From assembly GCA_015223225.1 (NCBI GenBank), contig JADFCQ010000001.1:310001-374000 (forward strand): 64,000 nt of DNA, given 5' to 3'. This document shows positions 28,818-37,645 of this stretch, piece after piece (position 1 is the first letter of the stretch; each line of letters opens with the position of its first letter). Under the pieces are notes generated by a model. It did not search any database and had not been told where the DNA came from. It worked only from the letters and a program-made list of their open reading frames with translations. Both the position numbers and the translations under genes were made by a program. The DNA comes from Acetobacteraceae bacterium H6797 (lineage in GTDB: Bacteria; Pseudomonadota; Alphaproteobacteria; Acetobacterales; Acetobacteraceae).

Positions 28818-29699
28818 ATGAACGCCTTGCTCGAAGCCGTCCGCCGCCATGCCGAGGCCCATGAAGACGGCAGCGGCATTGCCGAAACGCCCATCCCCGG
28901 CCTGGTGACCGTCCGTGCCACGGCGCCCAGCGCGCTGGTGCATGCCCTCTCGCGTCCTCTGATCTGCCTGGTGGTCCAGGGCGGCAAGCAGGTGACGATG
29001 GGGGCTCGCGCGCAGGATCTGGCGGCGGGAGATTCCATGCTGATCACGGGCGATGTGCCGACCGTGAACCAGATCACCCGCGCGAGCCGCATGGAGCCCT
29101 ATCTCTCCTTCGTGCTAGAACTCGACGCCGCTGTGATCGCCGAACTGGCTGGGCAAATGGCCGGCACGCCGAGGGCCGAGCCGGGCGCCGTCAGGATCGA
29201 TCCCACGGATGCGGAAGTGGCCGAAACCGCGCTGCGGCTGATGCGGCTGCTGGAGCGACCGGCCTCGGTGCCGGTGCTCCAGGCCTCCTTGGTGCGGGAG
29301 ATGCATTACTGGCTGCTGATGGGCCGCCACGGCGCCGCGATCCGCGCGCTGGGCTGGCCCGATGGGCCCACCCAGCGGGTCGGCCGTGCGGTGGCCCTGC
29401 TCCGGAGGGATTATGCCAAGCCCCTGCCGGTGGAACAGCTGGCCAAGAGTGCGGGGATGAGCCCCTCCTCTTTCCACCAGCATTTCCGGGCGGTGACCTC
29501 GCTCTCGCCCCTGCAGTTCCAGAAGCAGCTCCGGCTAATCGAGGCGCGGCGGCTGATGCTGGCCGAGGGGGCCAGCCCCAGCAACGCCGCCTATGCCGTA
29601 GGCTACGAGAGCGTCTCGCAATTCACCCGAGAGTACGGCCGCCTTTTCGGCCTGCCGCCCGCGAGGGAAACGCGCAGCGCCCGCTCCCGCGTCGCCTGA
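28818..29699 (+). CDS. AraC-family transcriptional regulator
   Basis: 293 residues. The N-terminal half is the AraC_N type (ISRPLICLVVQGGKQVTMGA-like; here LSRPLICLVVQGGKQVTMG), a cupin-like ligand-binding domain. The C-terminus has two helix-turn-helix units: LAKSAGMSPSSFHQHFRAV and SPSNAAYAVGYESVSQFTRE. It probably activates the divergent SDR gene in response to an unknown small molecule. It ends 12 bases before the convergent gabD stop. Confidence 0.92.
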   Translation: MNALLEAVRRHAEAHEDGSGIAETPIPGLVTVRATAPSALVHALSRPLICLVVQGGKQVTMGARAQDLAAGDSMLITGDVPTVNQITRASRMEPYLSFVLELDAAVIAELAGQMAGTPRAEPGAVRIDPTDAEVAETALRLMRLLERPASVPVLQASLVREMHYWLLMGRHGAAIRALGWPDGPTQRVGRAVALLRRDYAKPLPVEQLAKSAGMSPSSFHQHFRAVTSLSPLQFQKQLRLIEARRLMLAEGASPSNAAYAVGYESVSQFTREYGRLFGLPPARETRSARSRVA

Positions 29700-29711
29700 A
29701 AAGGCCCGGGC

Positions 29712-31205
29712 TCAGCTGCCGATGCCGCCGAGCGCCAGGTATTTCATCTCCACATATTCCTCGATGCCGTGGCTGGAGCCCTCGCGGCCCAGCCCGCTCT
29801 CCTTCATGCCGCCGAAGGGCGCCTCAGCGGTGGAGATGAGGCCCTCGTTGATGCCGACGATGCCGTATTCCAGCGCCTCGGCCACGCGGAAGATGCGCCC
29901 CACGTCGCGGGAGTAGAAATAGGAGGCCAGGCCGAAGGGCGTGTCGTTCGCGAGCTTGATCGCCTCCTCCTCCGTCTTGAAGCGGAAGAGCGGCGCCACG
30001 GGGCCGAAGGTCTCCTCGCGGAAGATCAGCGCGTCATGCGGCACCTCGGCCAGCACCGTCGGCTGGAAGAAATTCCCGCCCCGCTCATGCCGCTTGCCGC
30101 CAGTGACGACCTTGCCGCCGCGCTTGAGGGCATCGGCGATATGCTCCTCGACCTTCTTCACCGCATCGGCATTGATGAGGGGCCCCTGGGTCACGCCCTC
30201 CTCCATACCGTCGCCGACCTTCATCTTCTCGACGGCGGCCTTCAGCTTCGCGGCGAAGGCGTCATAGACGCCGTCCTGCACCAGCACGCGGTTGGCGCAA
30301 ACGCAGGTCTGGCCGGTATTGCGGTATTTGCTGGCCATGAGGCCCTTCACCGCCTCGTCGAGATCGGCATCGTCGAAGACGAGGAAGGGCGCATTGCCGC
30401 CGAGTTCCATCGAGGTCTTCTTGATGGTCTGCGCGCATTGCTCGAGCAGCGAACGGCCCACCTCGGTGGAGCCGGTGAAGGAGAGCTTGCGCACCAGCGG
30501 GTTGGAGGTCAGTTCCTTGCCCGTCTCGCCCGAGGGGCCGGTGATGACGTTGCAGACGCCCTTGGGCATGCCCGCGCGCTCGGCCAGCACGGCGATGGCG
30601 AGCGCCGAGAAAGGCGTCTGGCTCGCCGGGCGGATCACCCCCGCGCAGCCGGCGGCCCAGCCGGGGCCGGCCTTGCGGGTGATCATGGCGGCCGGGAAGT
30701 TCCAGGGCGTGATGGCGGCGAAGACGCCGACCGGCTCCTTGGTCACCAGGATGCGGCGGCCCTTGGCGTTCTGCGGGATGGTCTCGCCATAGACGCGGCG
30801 GCCCTCCTCGGCGAACCATTCGAAGAAGCTCGCGGCATAGGCGATCTCGCCCTTGGATTCCGCGAAGGGCTTGCCCTGCTCGGCCGTCATGATGGCGGCT
30901 AGATCGTCCGCATTCTCCATCATGAGGTCCGCGATGCGGCGGATGATGAGGCCGCGGTCGCGGGCCAGCATGGCGCGCCAGCCGGCCTGGGCGGCATGGG
31001 CCGCCTCGATGGCCCGGCGCGTCTCGGCGGCGCTCATGGCGGGCACGGTGCCGACGAGCTTGCCGGTCGAGGGGTTCTTCACCTCCAGGACCTTTCCGCT
31101 ATCGGCCTTCACCCACTGGCCGTCGATGAAATTGGCTTGGCAGAAAAGCTCCGGGTCCTTGAGACGCAGGCCTGAGGCCTCGCTCGTGGGAAGGGCGTCG
31201 TTCAT
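29712..31205 (-). CDS. gabD: Succinate-semialdehyde dehydrogenase (NAD(P)+)
   Basis: Oxidises succinate semialdehyde to succinate, the last step of GABA breakdown; aldehyde dehydrogenase superfamily. The 497 residues include EPVGVFAAITPWNFPAAMI, the catalytic Glu in SMELGGNAPF and Cys in NTGQTCVCANRVLVQ (about 300), and ETFGPVAPLFRF, best matching GabD. One oddity: the cofactor-site KPAS is RPAS here, within AAGCAGVIRPASQTPF, where AAGCTVVLKPAS is usual; reduced fit to NADP phosphate is possible. It is followed downstream by the convergent AraC gene and preceded by about 150 bp of intergenic DNA. Confidence 0.9.
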   Translation of the reverse strand: MNDALPTSEASGLRLKDPELFCQANFIDGQWVKADSGKVLEVKNPSTGKLVGTVPAMSAAETRRAIEAAHAAQAGWRAMLARDRGLIIRRIADLMMENADDLAAIMTAEQGKPFAESKGEIAYAASFFEWFAEEGRRVYGETIPQNAKGRRILVTKEPVGVFAAITPWNFPAAMITRKAGPGWAAGCAGVIRPASQTPFSALAIAVLAERAGMPKGVCNVITGPSGETGKELTSNPLVRKLSFTGSTEVGRSLLEQCAQTIKKTSMELGGNAPFLVFDDADLDEAVKGLMASKYRNTGQTCVCANRVLVQDGVYDAFAAKLKAAVEKMKVGDGMEEGVTQGPLINADAVKKVEEHIADALKRGGKVVTGGKRHERGGNFFQPTVLAEVPHDALIFREETFGPVAPLFRFKTEEEAIKLANDTPFGLASYFYSRDVGRIFRVAEALEYGIVGINEGLISTAEAPFGGMKESGLGREGSSHGIEEYVEMKYLALGGIGS

Positions 31206-31264
31206 CTATGCTTTCCTCCGCTTCGCGCCCGGCCCTGAGGGTCTGAGGGCGCGTCATGGGGAGG

Positions 31265-31281
31265 CGCGCCCGGAGGGCGCG
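31265..31281. terminator. Short hairpin between gabD and the small membrane protein gene
   Basis: CGCGCCC-GGA-GGGCGCG, a 7-bp perfect stem with a 3-nt loop. A second inverted pair (GCCCGC/GCGGGC) lies a few tens of bases further upstream. These may end the transcript of the membrane-protein gene that stops at 31353; there is no T-run. Confidence 0.35.
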
Positions 31282-31352
31282 TCCCGATGGAGGGTTAAAG
31301 CACGAGCGCCCGCTTGGTCACCGCGAGCGGGCAAAAGTGAACGCGGCCGGCT

Positions 31353-31775
31353 TCAGGCCGCAGCGGCGCGGGCCGAGAGGCGATGCACCGCGATATCCAG
31401 CGCCTCGACCAGCGCGCCGGTCTTGAGGGCTGCGGCGATATGCCGGGCGGCGAGCCATTGCGGGGCGGATTTCTCCACCACCACGGCGGCCCAGATGCCC
31501 ACGGCCAGCCCGGCCAGCGGCGCGGCATGCAGATACAGCAGCGTGACGAGGAGCCCGGCATGGAGCGGCGCCATGACCGCCGTGAGCGCCAGGGTGAGGC
31601 CTGAGATGAGCAGGGCAGCGGAGAGCCAGAGATCCAGCCGCGCGAGGCGCCTGACCTGCCTGACCTCGGCCTGGAGCCGGGGCAGCGCCTCCGCCAACGG
31701 GTCCTCGATCATCGGCGGCGTGCCCCGGCTGGCGAGGTAGCGACGGGCGAGATGGTCGAGGCGCTGGAGGGACAT
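31353..31775 (-). CDS. Small hypothetical membrane protein, 140 aa
   Basis: Starts MSLQRLDHLARRYLASRG, has a charged, helical N-terminal half, then two hydrophobic segments (LWLSAALLISGLTLALTAVM and AGLLVTLLYLHAAPLAGLAV), and a basic/Ala-rich end. It is probably an inner-membrane protein with two helices. I do not recognise a family. The start at 31775 was chosen because the longer open frame runs through the glmS terminator. It lies downstream of glmS on the same strand, beyond that terminator, so it should have its own promoter. Confidence 0.65.
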   Translation of the reverse strand: MSLQRLDHLARRYLASRGTPPMIEDPLAEALPRLQAEVRQVRRLARLDLWLSAALLISGLTLALTAVMAPLHAGLLVTLLYLHAAPLAGLAVGIWAAVVVEKSAPQWLAARHIAAALKTGALVEALDIAVHRLSARAAAA

Positions 31776-31847
31776 GTGAGGGTTCCGACGGTCCAGGTCA
31801 TGGTGCGGTGCAACATAAAAGCACGCGACCGGGCCCGCCGGGCAAGC

Positions 31848-31879
31848 CAAAATCGGCATGCCTGGCAGCAGGCATGCCG
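31848..31879 (-). terminator. Rho-independent terminator of glmS
   Basis: On the minus strand CGGCATGCCTG and CAGGCATGCCG form an 11-bp perfect stem with a 4-nt loop, followed by ATTTTGGC. It begins 9 bases after the glmS stop. Confidence 0.8.
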
Positions 31880-31887
31880 GAGAGGCA

Positions 31888-33711
31888 TCACTCCACCGTG
31901 ACGGCCTTGGCCAGATTGCGGGGCTGGTCCACATCCGTGCCCTTCAGCACCGCGACATGATAGGCCAGGAGCTGCACCGGGATGGCGTGCAGGATGGGCG
32001 CCACGAAGGGGTCCACGCTCGGCAGCACCACCACCTTCTCCGCGAAACGCTCCAGCGCAGGGGCGCCGGCGGCATCGGTGAAGGCAATGATGCGCCCGCC
32101 ACGCGCGGCGGCCTCCTGCAGGTTGGAGGCCGTCTTCTCGAAAAGCGGGCCCGAGGGGCAGAGGGCGATGACCGGCACATTAGGGTCGATCAGCGCGATG
32201 GGCCCGTGCTTCATCTCGCCGGCGGCATAGCCCTCGGCGTGGATGTAGCTGATTTCCTTGAGCTTCAGCGCGCCTTCCATGGCGATCGGATAAAGGCTGC
32301 CGCGCCCGAGGAAGAGCACGTCCCGCGCCGGGGCGACGAGCTTGGCGATCTCCTCGATCTCGGCATTCCGGTCCAGCACCGCGGCGGCGTGTTCGGGCAC
32401 TTCGAGCAGGGCGGCGGTCAGCCGCGCCTCCTCGGCGGCGTCGATGCTGCCCTTGGCGCGGGCGAAGCCGAGCGCGAGGCAGGCCAGCACCGAAAGCTGC
32501 GCCGAGAAGGCCTTGGTGGAGGCCACGCCGATCTCGGGGCCGGCAACCGTCATGAGCGCGGCATCGCTTTCGCGCGCCATGCTGCTCTCGGGCATGTTCA
32601 CGACCGAGACGGCCCTCTGCCCCCGCGCGCGCAGCAGGCGGAGCGCGGCGAGCGTATCGGCCGTCTCGCCCGACTGGCTCACCAGCAGCGCGCCACCGCC
32701 CACCGGCAGCGGCGGATCGCGATAGCGGAGTTCGGAGGCGATATCGGCATCGACAGGGATGCGCGCCACCTCCTCGATCCAGTAGCGCGCCACATGGGCG
32801 GCGAGGAAGGCCGAGCCGCAGGCCGAGAGGGTCAGTTTGGGGATCGCCGCCGGGTCGAAGGGCAGCGCGGGGAGCGCGACGGCACGGCTGGAGGGCTCGA
32901 TATACTGGCGGAGCGTATCGCCGATCACCACCGGGTGCTCGTTCAGCTCCTTCTCCATGAAGTGCCGGTAGTTGCCCTTGCCCACCGAGGCGCCGGAGAG
33001 CGCGGTGATCTTCACCTCGCGCTCGACGCGCTTGTCCTCGGCATCGAAGAAGATCGCGTCGCTGTCGGAGAGCACCGCCCAGTCGCCCTCTTCGAGATAG
33101 GCGATGCGGCGGGTGAGCGGCGCGAGGGCCAGGGCGTCGGAGCCGATGAACATCTCGCCCTCGCCGAAGCCCACGGCCAGCGGCGAGCCGCGGCGGGCGG
33201 CGATGAGCTTGCGCGGGAAACCGGCGAAGACCATGGCGAGGCCGAAAGCGCCATGCAGGCGCTTCAGCGTGGCCGAGACGGCCTCTTCCGGCGAGGCGCC
33301 CTTGGCGAGATGGGTATCGAGCAGGCGGGCGACCGTCTCGGTATCGGTCTCGGTCTCGAATTCCGCGCCCTGCGCCTCCAGTTCGGCGCGCAGTTCGGCG
33401 TAATTCTCGATGATGCCGTTATGGACGATGGAGACGCGGGCCGTGCCATGCGGATGCGCGTTGCGCTCGGTCGGCGCGCCATGGGTGGCCCAGCGGGTAT
33501 GGCCGATGCCCGTGGTGCCTTCCAGCGGCTCGCGCTCCAGCACCTGGGCCAGGTTGTTCAGCTTGCCCTCGGCGCGGCGGCGCTCGATATGGCCATTGAC
33601 CAGCGTGGCGACGCCGGCGCTGTCATAACCCCGGTATTCCAGTCGCCGCAGCGCCTCCAGCAGGCGTGGGGAGGCCGCTTCGCGCCCGACGACGCCGACG
33701 ATGCCGCACAT
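31888..33711 (-). CDS. glmS: Glutamine--fructose-6-phosphate aminotransferase
   Basis: Makes glucosamine-6-phosphate from fructose-6-phosphate and glutamine, the first step to UDP-GlcNAc for peptidoglycan and LPS. The 607 residues begin MCGIVGVVGRE with the catalytic Cys after Met removal; the glutaminase domain has HTRWATHG and VHNGIIENY. Two SIS sugar-isomerase domains follow (SACGSAFLAAHVARYWIEE and FLGRGSLYPIAMEGALKLKE), and the end LAKAVTVE is typical. The start shares one base with the glmU stop (TGATG). No glmS ribozyme is expected or seen. Confidence 0.98.
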   Translation of the reverse strand: MCGIVGVVGREAASPRLLEALRRLEYRGYDSAGVATLVNGHIERRRAEGKLNNLAQVLEREPLEGTTGIGHTRWATHGAPTERNAHPHGTARVSIVHNGIIENYAELRAELEAQGAEFETETDTETVARLLDTHLAKGASPEEAVSATLKRLHGAFGLAMVFAGFPRKLIAARRGSPLAVGFGEGEMFIGSDALALAPLTRRIAYLEEGDWAVLSDSDAIFFDAEDKRVEREVKITALSGASVGKGNYRHFMEKELNEHPVVIGDTLRQYIEPSSRAVALPALPFDPAAIPKLTLSACGSAFLAAHVARYWIEEVARIPVDADIASELRYRDPPLPVGGGALLVSQSGETADTLAALRLLRARGQRAVSVVNMPESSMARESDAALMTVAGPEIGVASTKAFSAQLSVLACLALGFARAKGSIDAAEEARLTAALLEVPEHAAAVLDRNAEIEEIAKLVAPARDVLFLGRGSLYPIAMEGALKLKEISYIHAEGYAAGEMKHGPIALIDPNVPVIALCPSGPLFEKTASNLQEAAARGGRIIAFTDAAGAPALERFAEKVVVLPSVDPFVAPILHAIPVQLLAYHVAVLKGTDVDQPRNLAKAVTVE

Positions 33712-35042
33712 CAGCCCTTCTCCTTCTTCGCCTTGGCCCGGGCGCGGAACATGGTCGCCGCCCCCGGAAGTTCGTTCTGCCGCACGCGGCCGAAGGCCAG
33801 GGCCTCCGGCGCCACATTGCGGGTGATGGTGCTGCCGGCGGCCGTCATGGACTTATCCCCGAGGCTCACCGGCGCGACCAGGATGCTGTTCGACCCCACG
33901 AAGACATCGGCGCCGATCTCGGTGCGATGCTTGGAGATGCCGTCGTAATTGCAGGTGATGGTGCCCGCGCCGATATTGCTGCGCGCGCCCACCGAGGCAT
34001 CGCCGATATAGGTGAGATGATTGGCCTTGGCCCCCTCGCCCAGCACGGCATTCTTGATCTCGACGAAATTGCCGACATGGGCGCCCTGCCCCACATCCGC
34101 CCCCGGCCGCAGCCGCGCGAAGGGGCCGATGATGGCATCACGCCGCACGGTGCAGCCCTCGAGATGCGAGAATGCGCGGATTTCGGCACCATCCTCGATC
34201 GTCACGCCGGGACCGAAGACCACGTTCGGGCCGATCGTCACGTCCTGGCCCGTCACGGTGTCATGCGAGAAGATGACGCTCTCGGGCTGGATCAGGGTCG
34301 CGCCATTGGCCATGGCGGCGGCGCGGAGCCGGGCCTGCATATCGGCCTCGGCGGCGGCGAGTTCGGCGCGGCTGTTGATGCCGCGCAGCTCCGTCTCCGG
34401 CGCCTCCACGGCCTCGCAGCGCACGCCCTCCGCGACGGCCATGGGGATGACGTCGCCCAGGTAATACTCGCCTTTGGAATTCTCGTTCTTCACCGCCGCC
34501 AGCCAGCGGAAGAGGTCCTTGGCCGGGGCCGAGAGTACGCCGGCATTGCAGAGCCCGACCTCGCGCTCCTGCTCGCTCGCCTCGGCCCATTCGACGATGC
34601 GGGTGATGGCGCCGGTGCCGTCCTGCAGCACGCGGCCGTATTTCGCCGGGTCGGCCGGGCGCATGGCCAGGAGCGCGAGGCCCGCGCCCTTCTCCCGCGC
34701 GGCGCGGAGGCGCTGGAGCGTCTCCTTGCTGATCAGCGGGTTATCGGCATAGAGCACGGCCGCATCACCCTCGAACCCGGCCAGCAGCGGCTCGGCATAA
34801 CGGGTGGCATGGGCGGTGCCGAGGCGCTCGACCTGCACGACCGTGGGGTGCGGCGCCGCGATTTTCTCGAGCTGGGGCATATCCGGGCCGACCACGACCA
34901 CGATGCGGTCGAAGATGCCCTCACAGGCGGCGATCAGATGGCCCAGCATGGACCGGCCCGCGATCTGATGCGTCGCCTTGGGTTGGGCGGAACGCATGCG
35001 GGTGCCGAGACCGGCGGCGAGAATGATGGCGGCTGCACTCAT
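33711..35042 (-). CDS. glmU: Bifunctional GlmU (GlcNAc-1-P uridylyltransferase / GlcN-1-P acetyltransferase)
   Basis: Makes UDP-GlcNAc from glucosamine-1-phosphate in two steps. The 443 residues have the N-terminal uridylyltransferase domain (IILAAGLGTRMRSAQPKATH; YADNPLIS; GEYYLGDVIPMAV) and a C-terminal left-handed beta helix with hexapeptide repeats (GPNVVFGPGVTIEDGAEI on) containing VGARSNIGAGTITCNYDG. It sits first in a glmU-glmS operon. Usual signature LPKxLH has T at one position (KATH), probably harmless. Confidence 0.97.
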   Translation of the reverse strand: MSAAAIILAAGLGTRMRSAQPKATHQIAGRSMLGHLIAACEGIFDRIVVVVGPDMPQLEKIAAPHPTVVQVERLGTAHATRYAEPLLAGFEGDAAVLYADNPLISKETLQRLRAAREKGAGLALLAMRPADPAKYGRVLQDGTGAITRIVEWAEASEQEREVGLCNAGVLSAPAKDLFRWLAAVKNENSKGEYYLGDVIPMAVAEGVRCEAVEAPETELRGINSRAELAAAEADMQARLRAAAMANGATLIQPESVIFSHDTVTGQDVTIGPNVVFGPGVTIEDGAEIRAFSHLEGCTVRRDAIIGPFARLRPGADVGQGAHVGNFVEIKNAVLGEGAKANHLTYIGDASVGARSNIGAGTITCNYDGISKHRTEIGADVFVGSNSILVAPVSLGDKSMTAAGSTITRNVAPEALAFGRVRQNELPGAATMFRARAKAKKEKG

Positions 35043-35108
35043 GCGGCATGGCTTGCCCTAAAGCAGGGCCGCGCCGCAAGCCGCGAGGCGGTCACTTCGG
35101 TTTACGCC

Positions 35109-35134
35109 TTGAAATAAGAAGGCTTTATTTCGAG
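35109..35134. repeat. A+T-rich inverted repeat upstream of glmU
   Basis: GAAATAA (35111-35117) and TTATTTC (35125-35131), extendable to about 10 bp with one wobble pair (CTTGAAATAA/TTATTTCGAG). The A+T-rich composition is unusual here. It lies about 70 bases upstream of the glmU start (minus strand), where a promoter or regulator site would be expected. Confidence 0.45.
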
Positions 35135-35169
35135 TTGAAATATATGGGGGATGGCTTTGCGTTTGAATT

Positions 35170-35235
35170 TGCCCTCAAACGCCGGGCGCAGCCTCCGGCC
35201 GCTTGGCTTCGCCGCACAAGCGGCGGCAGCCGTTC
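35170..35235. repeat. Dispersed repeat, copy A (TGCCCTCAAACGCCGGGCGC family)
   Basis: Begins TGCCCTCAAACGCCGGGCGC and continues with a variable centre and CGCTTGGCTTCGCCG. Two further copies lie at 61314-61499 between glycosyltransferase genes. It occupies the space between the btuB-type gene's end and glmU. Confidence 0.65.
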
Positions 35236-35243
35236 GGGCGCTC

Positions 35244-35265
35244 GGACCGGCTTAGGGGCCGGTCC
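35244..35265. terminator. Hairpin after the btuB-type gene
   Basis: GGACCGGC and GCCGGTCC form an 8-bp stem with a 6-nt loop, 7 bases past the receptor gene's stop (minus strand). No T-run; intrinsic termination is uncertain. Confidence 0.4.
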
Positions 35266-35272
35266 GCTCGGC

Positions 35273-37231
35273 TCAGAAGACGGCCCTGACGCCGACGATG
35301 GCGGTGCGCCCCGGCACCACGAAGCCGTTCGCGGGCTCGTAGCGGCTATTGCCGAGGTTCCGGCCCTCGACGAAGGCCGTCATGCCCTTCACCACCACAT
35401 AGCTCGCGGTGAGGTTCCAGACCGTGCCCGCGCGGTTGTAGCGCGAGGTCGCGTAGGATGAGCCGTCATCCGCATAGCTGGCATAGGCATTCTCGAGCGA
35501 GCGGCCGGTGAAGAGCACCTCCGGCGCGATCACCAGGCGCGGCATGGGAGCGATGCGGGCGTTCAGCGTCACCACATGCTCGGGACGGCGGGGCAACGGC
35601 TGCTTGGTCTCGGCATCCCGCGCCTCGGTGATGGTCCAACTCGCCTTGGTCTCCAGCCAATCGGCGGGGCGGAGCGTCAGGCCGAGTTCCCAACCCTCGA
35701 TATTCGCGCGGTCCACATTCTCCATGGAATCGAAGGACGGGTTGAAGTTGATGAGGTCGCGCACGCGGCTGTGGAAATAGGTGGCGCCCACCGTCGCGAA
35801 ATCCCGCCGGCCGAAAAGCGGCAGGTCGGTCTCGGCACCCAGTTCCCAGGAATAGGAACGCTCGGGGCGAAGGTCGGGGTTGCCTTCGAAGATGCCCGGG
35901 ATGCGGCCATAGCGCTGATAGAGCGAAGGCGCCGCGAAAGCCGTGCCCGCCGAGCCCGTCAGCCGCGTCTGGATTTCGGGAATGGCGTAGGTCGCGCCGA
36001 TGCGCCAGGTATCGGCGTCCTTGTAGTCATCGGCCGCGTCATGGCGCAGGCCGAGCGCCACATCGAGCCGTTCGCCCAGGCGGAACTGCAGCGCCGTATG
36101 CAGCGCGTGGGATTCCGAGGCGGCAACCGTGCTGGTCTGGAAGAAGGTGCTGCCCGACAGCTGGTCGGCCTGCTCCTTCTGCCAGGTCACGCCCGCGACC
36201 AAGACGATATCGTTGACGATGCCGATATCGGGCAGCCGGATCTGATTGCCGAGATCGACCGTATCGCGCCAGCCCCGGTAATAGTCATGCGTCTCGGAGA
36301 AGCTGAAACTGTCCGGCAGGTTGTTGTAGCTGCGGCGCTCCTGCGTGCGGGCATAGCGCAGCGAGAGCGTCCAGGGCTCGACCGGCTTTGTCTCAGCGCG
36401 GATCACCCCCATCCAGTTGCGGTCATTGCCGCGATAGTTCGGATCGTCATTCGGCACATCGTCGAGGCCGAAATAGGTGTCGCGGTAGCGGAAGAGGCCT
36501 TCGATACGCGTGTCGCGCGTCGGCTGCACGCCCAGGCGCATGGTGCCGGCATAGCCGCGGAAGCCTTCGCGCTCGCCGGTATTGTTGAAGAAGCGCGGCG
36601 CCGTCGCATCCGCGCCGCGCGTGGACATGGACTGCAGGGCGGCCATGTAGTCGACCATGCCGACCGTACCCGCCACGCCCGCCGTGCCGCGTAGCGTGTT
36701 GTTGCTGCCGCCGGCGACTTCGCCGAAGGCCTGGGCCTCGCGGTTCGCGGGCGCGCGGCGGGTGACGAGATTGATGACGCCGCCGATGGCCGAGGAGCCG
36801 TAGAGGGCCGAGGCCGGGCCGCGCAGCACCTCGATGCGCTCGATATCGCCAAGCATCTCCTGCCCGAAATCGAAGGCGCCGTTCGGATTGGCCGCGTCAT
36901 TCAGCGGCACGCCATCGAGCAGCACCAGCGTGTGGCGGCCATTGGTGCCGCGCGTGAAGGCCGTGGCCGGCTGGCCATAGCCGCCCGACTGCACGATATG
37001 CAGGCCCGGCACCGTCGCCAGCGCCTCGGCCAGGGTGGTGTAGCCGCGCTCCTCGATGGTCTGGCGGTCGATGATGGTGGTGGCCGCCGGCACGCGCTCG
37101 GCAGGCGTGGCCACGCGGGTTGCGGTGATGACGGTCTCGGGCAGGAGGTTGGGCGGGGCCGCCTCCTGGGCATGGGCCGCGCCGATGGTGGCGATGGGCG
37201 CGATGGAAACGAGCAAGGCTAGGCGTCGCAT
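35273..37231 (-). CDS. btuB: TonB-dependent cobalamin receptor (BtuB-like)
   Basis: Outer-membrane receptor, 652 residues, for TonB-driven uptake. A signal peptide (RRLALLVSIAPIATIGAAHA) is followed by a TonB-box-like ETVITATR, the plug domain (TLAEALATVPGLHIVQSGG; VLLDGVPLND; IERIEVLRGPASALYGSSAIGGVINLVTRR, broken here for reading) and a beta-barrel ending in aromatic AVF. Vitamin B12 as substrate follows from the cobalamin riboswitch just upstream. The start at 37231 is chosen because of the signal peptide and GGGGGAA ribosome binding site; the longer frame would run through the riboswitch. Transport partners (BtuCDF) are not in the window. Confidence 0.92.
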   Translation of the reverse strand: MRRLALLVSIAPIATIGAAHAQEAAPPNLLPETVITATRVATPAERVPAATTIIDRQTIEERGYTTLAEALATVPGLHIVQSGGYGQPATAFTRGTNGRHTLVLLDGVPLNDAANPNGAFDFGQEMLGDIERIEVLRGPASALYGSSAIGGVINLVTRRAPANREAQAFGEVAGGSNNTLRGTAGVAGTVGMVDYMAALQSMSTRGADATAPRFFNNTGEREGFRGYAGTMRLGVQPTRDTRIEGLFRYRDTYFGLDDVPNDDPNYRGNDRNWMGVIRAETKPVEPWTLSLRYARTQERRSYNNLPDSFSFSETHDYYRGWRDTVDLGNQIRLPDIGIVNDIVLVAGVTWQKEQADQLSGSTFFQTSTVAASESHALHTALQFRLGERLDVALGLRHDAADDYKDADTWRIGATYAIPEIQTRLTGSAGTAFAAPSLYQRYGRIPGIFEGNPDLRPERSYSWELGAETDLPLFGRRDFATVGATYFHSRVRDLINFNPSFDSMENVDRANIEGWELGLTLRPADWLETKASWTITEARDAETKQPLPRRPEHVVTLNARIAPMPRLVIAPEVLFTGRSLENAYASYADDGSSYATSRYNRAGTVWNLTASYVVVKGMTAFVEGRNLGNSRYEPANGFVVPGRTAIVGVRAVF

Positions 37232-37374
37232 GGGTTCCCCCGGTAGCGAGCGATCGGGCATGGCCCAAACCCATGAGGGCCTGGGCCGGCGGTCGTCATG
37301 CTCGCAGGCGGCGGGAGCGAACCCGTAACTCCGTTGCACCGGTGCACCCCGCCCGATACGCGCGACATAACTCT

Positions 37375-37587
37375 GCGCCGGCCGGTCTCCTGGCTCACGA
37401 TAGGCAGGCCCGATGGCCCGCAAGCCCCCGCCTTCTCACGGCTATCCTGCCGCAATGGCTGCTTCCGCCCTCACGGGGCGGCAAGCACGGGGACGGTCAA
37501 TCGCCTACAGTTGCGGGGGCAGCCGCGGTTTGCCGGGCTGGCCCGGCCTCGCGCGTTCCCGTTTAAGCCCTTGCGGGCCACCGACGC
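37375..37587 (-). ncRNA. Cobalamin (B12) riboswitch
   Basis: Read on the minus strand the conserved elements appear in order: GCGTCGGTGGCCCGCAAGGG, CTTAAACGGGAA, the B12-box GCTGCCCCCGCAACTGTAGG, a GCCATTG...GAGAAGGC segment (equivalent to GCCACTG...GGGAAGGC), and GAGCCAGGAGACCGGCC closing the P1 stem against GCGTCGGT. It ends 144 bases before the btuB-type start. Bound adenosylcobalamin would be expected to turn off receptor expression. Confidence 0.93.
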
Positions 37588-37645
37588 ATGAAGGGGATTT
37601 AGAACAGCGGCGCGGTTGCCGAAAGCGGCAATCCGAAACCCGACG

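Noticed and set aside
31858-33948. Long open frame on the plus strand opposite glmS
   Set aside because: Shadow of glmS with no recognisable motifs.
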